Source: Leptodontidium sp. MPI-SDFR-AT-0119 (taxonomy: Eukaryota > Ascomycota > Leotiomycetes > Helotiales > Leptodontidiaceae). From it: a stretch of 64,000 nt of DNA. Position 1 is the stretch's first letter. Each line of letters opens with the position of its first letter. Where the stretch lies: assembly GCA_020726505.1 (NCBI GenBank), contig JAHLEZ010000008.1, positions 868,001 to 932,000 of the forward strand. The letters run 5' to 3'. Positions 1-12,183 of the stretch are shown piece after piece. A model generated the notes under the pieces. That model was not told where the DNA came from and did not search any database. It saw only the letters and a program-made list of their open reading frames with translations. The translations under genes and the position numbers were made by a program.

Positions 1-486
1 AACTAGCCAAGGAAGGCGTACATTGGTTTTCTGGTGAATCCGATTACATTCTTGGGGGGTGCTCAAATGTGGTGGTTATTGGTGGTATTTATACCCCAGT
101 AAGGAAGCCAAAAGGAAAATGTGTTTGTAATTGAAAAGATTGATATGATTTCAATTGTCTGTCGTGTTCAGCTTTACCTCAGATGTGTTTAGGCCTCCAC
201 TTTCAGTTTCTGCTGGTATATAAGGGAGTGGGTGGAGGCTTGCTTGGAAGCTTAAGATTAGATTCACTGAATTGTGGAGAAGGAGCTTCTCCTGGGATAT
301 TGCCATTGCCACTTTGATATTGATTGATGTTCAGAAGATGAGTCTTAGGTATAAAAAGCAAAAACTGAGCGGTTATGTGGACAGTAAAGTAAAGCAAGAC
401 AAGGCCGTTGATTTGTCACATGGCAACAGAAGGTCTGACATTTCTGGGGAAATTGAAAATTAATGAGACTTGACGGTTTAACTTTT

Positions 487-502
487 GGGGGGGGGGGGGG
501 GG
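487..502 (+). repeat. Poly-G run of 16
   Basis: An uninterrupted run of 16 G on the + strand. It is one of four long G runs in the window, all with G on the same strand. Confidence 0.95.
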
Positions 503-1974
503 TTGATGGTGATCGTATGGAACCTTTTAATTCAATGCGTCTTCGGTTTTGTGTTATGTTCGAGTCTGCAAGCGTGGATCATGCGAGCGGCAGCAAAATC
601 CCTCTCGGCAAGCACGGGAATGTTGACAGCGATTTGCAGCTCGCTTAACAGTCTTTTTGTTGGAAGGATGAGAATTTGTATTATGTACGCAACGATGGGA
701 CTTTTTGAGGGATAGGTGAATCCTAAAAGGCGGGATCTCTTGAACGAAACGAGGTTGAGGAAGAGCGCCTGAGTCGAGATAAGGGTGCAAGAATTGCTGT
801 TGAATAAAGGACACAAGCTTTTGAAAGGTACATTTTGTTTTTGACTCTGATTTTAAAGGAACAAGAACGACGAGCAGCATGTATTTGACTATTGTAAATT
901 ATATTACCAGGGGAGATGCGCAAAAAGATGGTCGGAGGACCAATGAAACCAAAAACCCCAAAAAATTGAAAAGAAAAAAAAACATCACGTGTTCTTGGAA
1001 CGTGACTTCGATGTACTTTTCTAGAAATTCGGTGCAATGTCACAACCAAGCCGAGGGAAAGAATCACAAATCATCTGAAACATATTGCCGTTGTTTATAA
1101 ACCAATAAGAAATGCCACCAGTAATCGGATCGCACTCACTCATGCACCTCAGCTGCATCTTAGCCGACGTTAGATGCACACTGATGCAGAGGTACGCACG
1201 TACTGAGACAAATAAATACCCCTCACTTCACTCACTCGCTCACTCACTCACTCTGATAGGAACTCGGGTGCGATACAATATCGAGGTCCACACATACATA
1301 CTTCCATCTTACTTTTACCCAAGGCGGACAACCTTCCTTTATAAGAAAGCCCCAAGACGACAAATCCCTCGTCCCATCCATCCCGCCGTACGAATGGTTT
1401 CACAGATGATGTTAGTGATGCACAAACATCCATGTCGATGTCTGCGGAATGCTCGGCCCCTATTTCCCCGCACTCTGTTTGCACTTATCCACCCCCAGGA
1501 TTGGGCACTTCACCCCACACACACGCGGGAATACCACGCTGCACTCCGCCCGCCTCTATCCACACTCCACACTCCACACTGCACGCGCCGCGCCGCCTAC
1601 CACCCACCCCACATTCTATTGTGCCATTGTTTGACTACAGCACACTACTCGGCCCAACCCCCGCGCCAGGAGAGGAATCAACCGTGGATTCGGCACAAGA
1701 ACGAAAGAAGGGGAGGGGAGCGGAAGGATATGTATGGTAAGCTGAGGTATGGGATAGGATGGGATGGAGAAAATGCACCAGGTCATAATGACTAGGGCTA
1801 CCGCTCGGCGTGTTGGCATTCGCAAGAGGGTACAACCGAGCCAGAGAGAAAGAAGCCGCTGCCGCCTCCGGGTCAATTCCTTCCTTCATCCATTGCATTG
1901 CGTGTAGCAGGCGGCAGGCTAGGAGGGGGAGGAGGTAGGGAGGCTATGCCAGGTAGGTATGCTCTGCTCCTGAG

Positions 1975-2142
1975 CTAGGTAGGTAGGTACGTAGGTATTG
2001 TACTGTACTGTACTGTACCTTTAACTGCTGCGGAACAGCCTCCACGGCAGTGGCCCCCGGAGGGCCAGCGGAGCGTCACTCACCTTCTTCAGCAGAGTAG
2101 AGTGAGTACCTTCCCTTCTTCCTACCTATACCTACCTACCTA
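1975..2142. repeat. TAGGTAGG inverted repeat flanking a short spacer
   Basis: The left arm (1975-1997) is made of AGGT units starting CTAGGTAGG. The right arm (2121-2142) reads as its near-exact reverse complement, ending CCTACCTAG, with a 2-base length difference. A run of four TGTAC units (about 1999-2018) follows the left arm and a shorter copy (TACTGTACC) follows the right arm. It lies 340-510 bases upstream of the transhydrogenase start, so it could be a promoter element or a transcribed hairpin; the sequence does not decide which. Confidence 0.7.
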
Positions 2143-2483
2143 GTACTGTACCTGTTCATTGGTACCTTGAGTAGCTTGGGTAGCTAGCTAGCTTACTTCT
2201 ATTGGACCAGACCCCTTCTTCCTCCCTCCCTTCTTCTCTACTACCACTCCCTCCCCTACTCCTCCTCCTCTGTCCATTCTTCCGTGCAACAACACCACGC
2301 AGAAGACACCCATTCATCCACCCGCCTATCCCACTCTCCCTCCATTCTCGTCTTGAGTAACAAAGACACTCGCATCCACGCGCTGCCACGAGGCCAGCCT
2401 CGACTCCCTCTACCAGCTGGCTGGCAAATGCCACATCAACCACCCTTCCACCTCTCGTCGTGGCAACGACGCGCCTTTCGACC

Positions 2484-5400
2484 ATGATAAACTCGTCGAC
2501 TATGCGACCGGCAATTATGCCTTGTCGCGCTGGCATGCGCTCTGCTAATACTCCGTCCCAGCGTTCAAGTCTAGGACTTCTAGGTAAATTCAACTCCTCT
2601 GCCGTCTGCCACATCTAACAATCTACAGCCCGTCATGTACGGCATCTCTACCGTCCAGCACAGAGATGGAACGAACGAAAACAATTGCGCCCTCGAGTCT
2701 CTGCAATCATACCCGCTCGACACGGTACCGTCCTCTCGACAACTGCGGAACCCGTTCCTCCCGTCACGTCGACTCCATACTCTGAACTTACGATTGGCGT
2801 GGTCCGCGAGACATATCCGGACGAGAGACGCGTGGCTATCACACCGCAGAATGCAGCTCTCCTGCTCAAGAAAGGGTTCAAGCGCGTGCTGGTCGAGCGA
2901 GGAGCAGGAACAGCGGCACAATTCACAGACCAGGCATACGAGAAAGCAGGCGTGACATTAGGAGAGAGCAAGACCGTCTGGTCTGAGAGCGACATCCTGC
3001 TAAAAGTCCGCGCCCCGAGTTTCGACGGAGCTATGAGCGAAGTGGATCAGTTGAAGGATGGTGGAACAATCATCTCGTTCATCTACCCAGCGCAGAATAA
3101 GAAAGTGGTGGAGAAATTGTCTAGTAGAGGGACGACGAGTTTCGCTATGGATATGATACCTAGGATCTCCAGAGCTCAAGTTTTTGATGCTTTGAGGTAG
3201 GTTGAACAGTTCGCGGTGAGGGGTATGGCTGATCACGTGTAGCTCAATGGCCAATATCGCGGGGTATCGAGCGGTTCTGGAGGCGTCGAATCATTTTGGG
3301 AGATTCATGACGGGTCAGGTAACGGCTGCAGGGTAAGTAACCTTATTTCTATGTTGGGAGTGTCTGCTAACTATCCGTAGAAAGGTAAGCATATCGGTAC
3401 CCCTCCTTTTCACTTACTCACAGGTCCAATCAGATTCCTCCTTGCAAAGTCCTTGTTATTGGAGCAGGTGTTGCAGGTCTTAGTGCTATTGCTACAGTAA
3501 GCTCTCTTGATCCCATCCCACTGCATCTGTAAACATCTCTAGGCTCGTCGACTTGGTGCAATCACTCGCGGCTTTGATACTCGGCCAGCAGCTCGTGAAC
3601 AAGTACAATCTCTCGGAGCAGAATTCATCGAAGTAGAAATCGAAGAAGATGGATCAGGAGCAGGAGGGTATGCAAAAGAGATGTCAAAAGAATTCATTGA
3701 AGCCGAAATGAAGCTCTTCCTAGAGCAATGCCGCGAAGTAGACATTGTGATTACTACAGCTTTGATTCCTGGACGACCTGCCCCGAAACTCATCACTGAA
3801 GAGGTAAGCTTGATTGTATGAATCTGCCATTTCTCGTCTGATTGTAGATAACCAGATGCTTGCCGCTATGAAACCTGGAAGTGTGGTTGTTGATTTGGCT
3901 GCTGAGAATGGTGGGAATTGTGTTGCTACCGTTCCTGGGAAGCTTGTTCACCATAATGGTGTTACCGTTATTGGTTTGTTGAATGTCCAGTTCTGTAGTT
4001 CAAACTGACCCTGTAGGATACACCGATCTCCCTTCACGCCTACCAACCCAGTCGTCAACACTCTACTCGAACAACATCACCAAATTTCTGCTGTCTATGA
4101 ACCCCGAGGAAGGACGATTCGGTGTTGACCTCAAGGATGAAGTCGTCCGTGGCTCTATTGTTACATACAAAGGCGATATTGTACCAACTGCTCCACGACC
4201 AGCTCCACCTCCAGCAAAGCCCGTCAATCCAGCTGCCGATACCAAACCCGTTGAAGTGCTGGCTGTTACTCCATGGCAAAAGACTTCTCGAGAAGTTGCT
4301 ACAGTTACTGGTGGTATGGGACTTGCACTAGCTCTGGGGAAGGCTACTGGACCTATCTTCATGGGGAATGTGTTTACGTTTGCTCTGGCTGGGCTTATTG
4401 GGTATCGAACCGTTTGGGGCGTTACTCCTGCTTTGCATTCGCCATTGATGAGTGTCACAAATGCCATTTCAGGTGAGTTATCTGTGGTGGGTGAGGATCC
4501 AATGCTAACAACTCAGGCATGGTTGGCGTCGGAGGATTCTTCATTATGGGTGGTGGTCTTATCCCTCATACCATTCCACAAGCTCTTGGTGCTTTGTCAG
4601 TTCTCCTGGCATTTGTCAACGTATCTGGTGGATTCGTGATCACCAAACGAATGTTGGATATGTTCAAGCGTATGTTGTCCGCTCTGCTTCTCTTCCCTGC
4701 TGACAGATTCAGGCCCAACTGATCCACCCGAGTATCCTTGGTTATATGCAATTCCTGGTGTTCTCTTCAGTGGAGGCTACATTGCTGCTGCAAGCACTGG
4801 AATGGCTGGGCTTGTTCAAGCTGGATATCTTGCGAGTTCTCTACTTTGCATTGGTTCACTCTCTGGACTGGCATCCCAGGCAACCGCTCGACAGGGTAAT
4901 ATCCTAGGTGTTCTTGGAGTTGGAAGTGGAATTTTAGCATCGCTTGCCGCTGTTGGGTTCCCCGTTGAAGTACTCATGCAATTCGGTATGGTTGCGTCTG
5001 TTGGTGGTATTCTAGGTAAGTGAAGTCCGCCACATCTTCAAACCAAGCTGATATTTTAGGTCTTATGATCGGCCGACGAACAACTGCTACGGATCTCCCC
5101 CAAACTGTCGCCGCTTTACATTCCGTAGTCGGTCTGGCAGCTGTTCTGACAAGTTATGGAAGTGTAATGGCCCATATAGGGGACATCTCAACCTTGCATC
5201 TGGTTGCTGGCTACCTAGGTGTCCTCATTGGTGGTGTAACATTCACTGGATCAGTCGTTGCTTTCCTCAAACTCGCCGGACGAATGTCTTCCAAGCCAAT
5301 CAGGCTTCCAGGTCCTCGTCATGCACTCAACTCTTCACTTCTTGGTCTCAATGTAGCTACCATGGGTACTTTCCTCGTCATGGCACCAGGTTCACCTATC

Positions 5401-6491
5401 ATTGCTGCTTGTTGTCTGGCTGGGAATGCAGTCCTCAGTTTCCTCAAGGGTTACACAACTACGGCTGCTATTGGAGGAGCTGATATGCGTAAGTGAGCTT
5501 GGATTTTGTTGATGTTAGTGCTGACTTCCTCTTCTAGCTGTCGTGATCACCGTCTTGAACGCCTATTCTGGATTCGCTCTCGTTGCTGAAGGTTTTATGC
5601 TGGACAATCCACTACTCACCACCATCGGCGCTCTGATAGGAGTATCTGGATCCATTCTGTCCTATATCATGTGTGTAGCTATGAATCGCGGTATAACCAA
5701 TGTTCTATTTGGAGGCATAGCACCGACCGACAACAGCGACTACAAGATCGAAGGCTCCATAACCAAAACCAGTGTAGATGAAGTGGCGGATGCGCTAGCT
5801 ACAGCTGAGAGTGTGATTATCGTCGTTGGGTACGGGATGGCAGTTGCGAAAGCACAGTATGCGATCAGTGATATTACGAGGATGCTGAAGCATAAGGGTG
5901 TCAATGTTCGATTTGCTATTCATCCTGTTGCTGGACGTATGCCGGGGCAATGTAATGTGTTGCTTGCTGAAGCGAGTGTGCCTTATGATAGTATGTCTCT
6001 CCCCTCTGACGCCACCTAGAACTCCGCACTGACTGAAACCAGTCGTTCTCGAAATGGACGAAATCAACGATGATTTCAACGACACCGACCTAACGGTCGT
6101 CATTGGTGCGAACGATACAGTCAACCCGATCGCGCTCGAACCTGGATCCAGCATCGCTGGTATGCCCGTCTTGCATGCGTGGAAGAGTAAGCAGGTTATT
6201 GTGATGAAGAGAGGGATGGCGAGTGGGTACGCGGATGTGCCGAATCCGATGTTCTATATGCCTGGAACGAAGATGTTGTTTGGTGATGCGAAGGATAGCT
6301 GTGATGGTGAGTCTGATTTATTTTTTTGGGTTTCGAGGGAAGTTAGGTGGAAGTTGAGGTAGGGTGAGAGATGGAGATGAGTTTGGGGACGGGGTTTTTG
6401 GAAGCACTTTTGAGATGAACATCTGCTAACTTATGTTTCCGTAGCTATCAAGAGTGCACTGGAGGCGAGAGGGAAGATGTATGATGTTTGA
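2484..6491 (+). CDS. NNT: NAD(P) transhydrogenase, mitochondrial
   Basis: Proton-translocating transhydrogenase of the inner mitochondrial membrane; it moves hydride from NADH to NADP+ using the proton gradient. I resolve 14 exons: 2484-2583, 2629-3196, 3243-3332, 3381-3384, 3434-3496, 3543-3803, 3856-3973, 4017-4472, 4517-4669, 4713-5015, 5060-5488, 5538-5990, 6043-6306, 6445-6491. They sum to 1,102 codons plus stop, near the usual size of the fused eukaryotic enzyme (about 1,080). The first ~55 residues are Arg/Ser-rich with few acidic residues, like a mitochondrial presequence; ACCATGA at 2484 is the furthest in-frame ATG found. Domain I (from about residue 75, [12 protein letters not shown]) has the dinucleotide motif GAGVAG near 264. 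A Gly/Ala-rich block of many membrane helices follows, then domain III with [11 protein letters not shown] near 945. The start is inferred; the exon chain is well supported by continuous family-like protein. Confidence 0.93.
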
Positions 6492-7097
6492 GCTGAGCCC
6501 GAACATAAAATGGGAATGGGAGAAATCGACAACCTGAGTTGAGGTGCGGGCATGGCGGAAATGAGAAATGAGGGGTGAGGATGAGGACAAGGGTTTGGGA
6601 CTGGAAGAGAAGGGGCTGTGGATATGGAAGGCAGGACATGAGATATTGACTTTACATTTGTCTCTCCCTTTTGGTTTCAGGAATCATCATGGAGTTTTGG
6701 CGTTTTGCATCATCACCATCATTGCACATAAATTCATACATTCGTACATTCATACTTATATAGAAGCTTGCTTCGAATTTGACTTGATTGATTTGATTGA
6801 TTTAATTCTACTTTCATTTCTGCATGCTGTACCTGTGCTGTTGAAGCCTGCTGGCTAGTGGTTACTTGTTATTAGTGGGGGTGAGGGGGTGGGGGGTAGA
6901 TAGATAGATATGTTGTATAGCCTGAGAAGGAGAAATGAGAATATGAAATTACTTTACGTTTTTCTTACTAGTATTAACTTTCGTCTATTTCATTTTCGAT
7001 TTTAAATAGTATTTTCGGGTTTTCGGGTTTTCTGGTTTTTAGGGAGGGGGGTTTCTATTAAGAAGGGAGGATATATCTCGATTTGATTGAAAGGAGT

Positions 7098-7127
<30 letters not shown>
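7098..7127 (+). repeat. Poly-G run of 30
   Basis: Thirty consecutive G on the + strand, followed by GGGA-type purine repeats. It is the longest homopolymer in the window. Its length is likely to vary between isolates and to be hard to sequence. Confidence 0.95.
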
Positions 7128-7128
<1 letters not shown>

Positions 7129-7671
7129 GGGAGGAAGGGATTGTTTCTGCCTTCTGCTTTTGTGGTTGTTTATATAGTATTTATCTAAAGAAAAAGAGAG
7201 AGAACGATTTGTACATATATATATTTTAAAGAAAAAAGGGTTTTAAGATATAAGGGTTCAATTTGGTTTAATGGTTTATTACTATCCTATTTTTCACTTT
7301 TTTTTCCCTTTCTTTTTCTTTATTTAAAATTTTTTTTATTTTTTAAATTTTTTTTTTTAAGGGAGGAAGAGGAGGGGGAAGGGGGGTTTATCTCTAGTTT
7401 TTTTTTTCCTTTTCTCTCTTTGTGCCAAATCCAAAACCCAAAAACCAGAACTAGAATTGAATGAGAGTTTTGATTTGATGCCATTTATATTTTATCTCTT
7501 CTATCCAAAAAAAAAAAAAAAAAAAATTTTCTTCATTTTGAAGTACTCTATTTGATGTATATTAGATGTGCAGGACTCTGGTAGGTAGGTATTTACGTGC
7601 GGTGATGAATAGATAATAAATAGATACAGAATATAGAACGGTTGAAAGGTGAAAAGAGAGTAAGGAGGGTA

Positions 7672-7925
7672 AGTGTTTATTTCATTAAATCAGCATTCCA
7701 TCGGTATTCTTGATACAGGAGACAACATTTTGAAGTCTCCTTCTTATATTATTTTGGGACCGATAAGATGAGAGGAGAGGAGATAAAGGAGAGTAGGTGT
7801 TCATTTCATTGAATCGGTATTCCCCGTCGGTATTCTTGATCAAGTGGCCAGATTTTGAAGTCTACTTCTTATATTATTTTGGAACCGATAAGAAAAGAGG
7901 AGAGTAAAGAAGAGAAGAACAGAAG
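7672..7925. repeat. Imperfect tandem duplication, about 125-bp unit
   Basis: Two adjacent copies (about 7672-7796 and 7797-7925) share in order TTTCATT, CGGTATTCTTGAT, TTTTGAAGTCT, CTTCTTATATTATTTTGG and CCGATAAG, at an offset of 124-126 bases. They sit immediately downstream of the DUF2011 stop codon, within its likely 3' UTR. Confidence 0.85.
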
Positions 7926-7955
7926 TAAGTTTAATTCATTGTATACCTCACTCAC

Positions 7956-9152
7956 TCACTCACTTCCCCCATCCCTAACATCTCCCTCAGCTTTCCCATC
8001 CCCATCCCCAACAGCCACACCCCCCTCAGCAATCTTCTTCATCTTCTCCTTCAACCTCCTCTTAACCTTCTTCTCCCTATTCCTCCTCGTGCGCTTCTCC
8101 TTCTCCGCCTCCTCTTTACTCTCCTTCTCTTTCTTGCGCGCTGCTTCTGCGATGTCCCGCTTCCGTTTCTTGTCTCGGAGGTGGATACGGCGTTTTTTGT
8201 TGGGTTTGGTTTTGCTTTTGCTTTCAATCTTGCTCTCGGTTGGGAGGGAAGAGAGGGGGATATTGAGAGCCAACTCCGTATCTTGAGGTAGTTGTTCTTC
8301 AGCCTCAGGTTTCGATATTGACTTCTTCTTCTTCTTCCCTTTCCCTTTTCCTAGCTCACCAGAAACAACACAGCCCCTCAAAATAGCAACCCTCCACGGG
8401 ACTTCACACCCCCAATACCTCCTCCCCCTTCCCTTTAACACATCCTCTCCACTCACAGCCGCATCTTCCCATTCCTTCCTCTTGAGTCCTGAGGATTTAG
8501 ACGCGATGTAGAAACTTTGGGGACGTGAGCGGAGGATACGACCTGCGCCTTGGACGTCGGAGGAGGGGCTTAGGATGATGGTCTGCCGCGTGGCTTGGGA
8601 TGGGGTGTGGAAGAGGGCGAATTCGTATTCTTGTTCTTCTTGGTTTGCTTCTTGTTGTTGAGAGGGTGAGAGATGGGAGGGGATTTCTGGGTCCGAGTCT
8701 GAATCTGAATCTGATTCTGAGTCTTGGTTAAGTTGGTGTCCGATTCCGGGGTCGATTTCGACGTGGTGGTGGTAGTATTGCCTTCCAGGAACTTCCTGCT
8801 CTGCTTCTGCTTCTTCACATCTTCGTCTTTATCTCCATCCCCATCCCTAACAACTCCCTTTCCTTCTAACCCGTCATCCGTTCGCGATTTCGAAGGGATG
8901 TTGAATTCAATCTGTCCGTAGATGGCTGCTAGTTTGGCTTGGAGGAGAGCTGTTCTGGCTTCTGTTTCTTTATCGTTTGAGGGAGAGGGAGAGCGAGAGG
9001 AGGAACGGGAGCGGTTGAAGTCGCTGCGGCGGATTCTGTGGAGGGAAAGGGTTAAGTTTTGTATTGAATTGGGAGAGTGGAGGGGTTGGTTGGGGGAATA
9101 TGAAGAGAGGGAGGGAGGGGGTGTACCGTTTTGCGTCTGGGAGGTCGAACAT
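7956..9152 (-). CDS. DUF2011-type fungal protein, with an apparent 1-base frameshift
   Basis: Function unknown. Exon 1 (9152-9127) encodes MFDLPDAK and part of an Arg codon; the intron 9126-9036 has donor GTACAC and acceptor CCACAG, and exon 2 continues RIRRSDFNRSRSSS. The short MFDLPDAKR start, a middle acidic stretch, the YEFALF segment and the later Arg-rich GRILRSRP...PWRVAIL block fit the fungal DUF2011 family as I remember it. The C-terminal third (8340-7956) is very Lys/Arg/Glu-rich, probably a nuclear or nucleolar basic coiled region. The two halves of exon 2 are in different frames; they join if one base is restored near 8816-8818 (DEDV followed by EEAEAEQE). Summed exon length is one base short of a multiple of three. 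No plausible intron bridges the change, so either the sequence has an indel or the gene is broken. Confidence 0.7.
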
Positions 9153-12100
9153 AATTGCTAACTATCTCCTCCGATCCCCCTCAATCGAGCTTCCTATATC
9201 TAGGAATGAAGCGTATAGTATCGAGGGGAAGTGGCATATCGGGGTGGGCTATCCAAGGCTCCACGAGGCTGTGATTTGTGATATCAAAATCTCAAGTTCG
9301 GCTTTCTTGAAGTCCAGAAGTGGCAGAATCAAATCGACTCACCGCCTTCTCTTTGCATTTAGCCAAGAATTTGCCAGTTACTTTTATTACCCGCGCCGAA
9401 TCTTATCCACCCCGCTTCACTCCGCTACCCGAAAGTCTATTAAAGCCTATTTACCCGTCTAAGCGACGGCCGCTGCTTTACTTCTTTTTATACTATTTTT
9501 TTTTGTTCTTTTCCGAGTCCTCTTCATGATTGAGGGGTTGTCGAATGAGGCACAGCACAGCAGAGCACAGACAACGCTTTTTGGATCTGACATCTAATCT
9601 AGCCCAAGCCGGGAGGAGAAAGACAAGACAGGACAAGGCAAGGAGGTGTTGGAACCTTGTTCCATGTCCGTACTGGACTGCCGTACCGATGATGATTGTG
9701 CCTCGCCTACCCGCTCCGCACGCACCGAGTCACCTTTAAAAGTCCGAGTGATGGATGTGGGTGTGGATGTGGGTGGATGTCTTATGATCCTTGAGGAGCA
9801 GGGAAGAGAGGGGAGGGGTGGTATGTGACTTTCGGTACTTGGACTTCGAGAAGACTGACTGATGATGGACGGGCCGGGGGAACTGTTGACGGAGTGGGGA
9901 TGCTTAAGACATCCTACCTATCTATCTATGATGGAGCATGGAGCATGTGAAGATGTGTTAAGACGAAGATTTGAACGATGACAGGAATGCGATGGGACAA
10001 GAGGGGAGAGAGTTCCTTCAAGAATCATAGTAATTGATTGGCCTTTGTTTGCACTTTCCATTCCCATTTTCACTAACTTACCCAAATTCCCCCCGCAAGG
10101 AGGAAGAGAAGGATAAAACAAACCAAGACTCACTCACTCATTCACTCATTCATCCATTCGGAACCCCCCAATGTAGCGTAGCGACCTGCTCGTCTCGTCT
10201 CTTTCCCACTCAGTGCCAGTGCACCCACTCTGCACAGATATGATCTATCATCTAATGCAACCTCGCCCACCCCCGTCTAGCCTGTATTTTCTTTTTCCAT
10301 GAACAAAGCGTTCCGAACTGTGCCGGAACGTGGAGGGGTTTTAGGGCTTGGTCTTGTACACGAGACGATCAGGTGGATAAGAGGGGATGGGGTGGGGTTT
10401 AGGTGAAGATATGCATGCATGCATACTTATACATACAGGCATACGGGCGGGGGAGGTTTGCTGCTTTGCATGAATGGTCTCATTCTCGAACTTTTGCGCG
10501 AGGCAGATTGACAGACAGACTGATTGAAGTTAACGCAAATGGATGGAGATGGAGATGGAGATGGAGTACGGTAAGGTAAGGTACGGGATTGTGAAATACG
10601 GTGTGCGGTTTGTTGATGATGATGATCAGGTCAAGAAGGAAGAGGAGGCGTTGAAGATCGCTACTGTATGGGGTGTTATGGTTTGGTGATCATTGATGGA
10701 GTGGGCGATATGATACGCGAGTGGTGTTATGGCATTGTTTGGTTTGCGGGTTGCATTGATTAGCCTTCGCCTTAGTCTTGGCGTTAATGTGGTACGGGAT
10801 GGTATGGGACGATATGACATGGTATGCTCTGTAAGAGTCGATCATATCACGGCGCAGGCCCTTTATTCCGGCCGGAAGAGAAGTGGATTGGTGATCTGCG
10901 AGTTGGGCTTTGGGAGGTTCGAGGTTCGAGGTTGGATTTTGGATTTTGGCATCACATTGAATGGGCGGTCGGCTTTGAGAAAGAAGTATTAAAATTTAGG
11001 TTGGAACTTGGGACGGAAGAGAGGCAGCTTGCTGGCGAGGCGCGGAGCCGTGGAGGTGTGGAGGTGTAGATCTTATTCTTTTCAGCCACCGAGATGTTTG
11101 ATTCATGGGTTACGGTTACTGCTGTCCGTTCAACACGAGAAGTTCTCATGCTTTGAGTGAAATGGAACGGACGGGTTTGATGTGCCATTTATCGCATGTT
11201 CCTGATTTCGGTTGCGTGAATCTCTCAATAAAGGCATAGAACGAACCAAGATACCGGATTATGGGCTCCAGTGGTCTTATGCTGATTGATTGTGGATTGA
11301 TGAGATGACGGGAAGGATTCATGCAAGATGGGAATGGTATGGGATGATGGAACGATGGGATGGATGGCGAGTGAGTGGGAGGGACGGATGTAAATCATGT
11401 TACCGCATAACCGTCTTTAGTAATGGGATTTGCAAACCTCGGTTTCAAGAGATGATTTGGGGTTGGTTCGTTTCTTGGAGAACAACTGGTTGTGTGTTTC
11501 GTTTCGTTTCGGTACGGCGTCATTCTGTATTTAATCAATTATTTTGTTTCTAAGCTTCTCTAGTTACATTTAAAAATTAGAATCACTCCTGGAAGTGGGA
11601 CCTCAGTGATCAGAATTATGCTTCTGGGTTTAGGGAATTAGTTGTTTATAGTGTATCTGGGGTATCGTGCTTTTCCTCTTCTCCAAATTTCTCTCTCAAT
11701 CCACATCCTTCTCCCAGTCCTTTTCCAGCTCCAAATCCGCCCATATGAATTCATCCAATCTAACGCCCCCAGAGAACTCCCCACGCCAAAAGAGCCTATC
11801 GTATATGCCTGCTCCCATATGTACTCCCTATCCACCCCCTTAATCAAATCCGGTACTGTTACTCATACCGTAGAAATTATCGACCCAACTAACCCTACCC
11901 AACATGTCATTTTGCTGCGTACAACAAAAACAAGGGCGATTGCTTTCGTTCCGTTCTCCTGGGTTGGGCTTCGTTTCCTCTTCCTCGGTGCTATGCCTCG
12001 ACGTGACTGACTATCGTACATGGTGAATAAGGAGATATGATGTGGACTTTCTGCGTGGAGTTGTCATTCGATTGTTTTCGTGGTGGGGTATTTAAGTCGC

Positions 12101-12183
12101 GGCTCTTAAGAACCATTTCCCCCAGAGGCGGAGTTCTGTCCCAATGCAAGCAAGGAGTTCCTTCCAAAACCCCAAAATGCTCA
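9153..12183. other. Gene-free intergenic region
   Basis: Upstream DNA of the DUF2011 gene and downstream DNA of the NDT80-family gene. It contains GGTATGGGA/GATGGGA-like purine repeats, a GCATGCATGCAT stretch near 10413 and (GGAGAT)n near 10540. Reading frames are short with no domain signature. I see no supported gene. Confidence 0.5.

Larger units (their letters stand above)
1..2483. other. Gene-free upstream region of the transhydrogenase gene
   Basis: I see no convincing gene here: the reading frames are short, in compositionally biased sequence, and have no recognisable domain. The first 700 bases may be the untranslated end of a gene outside the window. Bases 1480-1620 are C/A-rich (CCACAC repeats), 1975-2142 carries TAGGTAGG/CCTACCTA motifs, and 2200-2480 is pyrimidine-rich, as in a fungal promoter and 5' leader just before the start at 2484. 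Confidence 0.5.
6492..7955. other. Convergent intergenic region
   Basis: This lies between the 3' ends of the transhydrogenase and DUF2011 genes, so it should hold both 3' UTRs and terminators. It is low in complexity: a 30-base G run, T- and A-runs (7300-7530), and an imperfect tandem duplication at 7672-7925. No gene is seen. Confidence 0.6.

Noticed and set aside
1112..1795. Long open frame (227 codons) on the + strand
   Set aside because: The sequence is Pro/His/Thr-rich from C/A repeats, overlaps frames on the other strand, and has no domain or splice logic.
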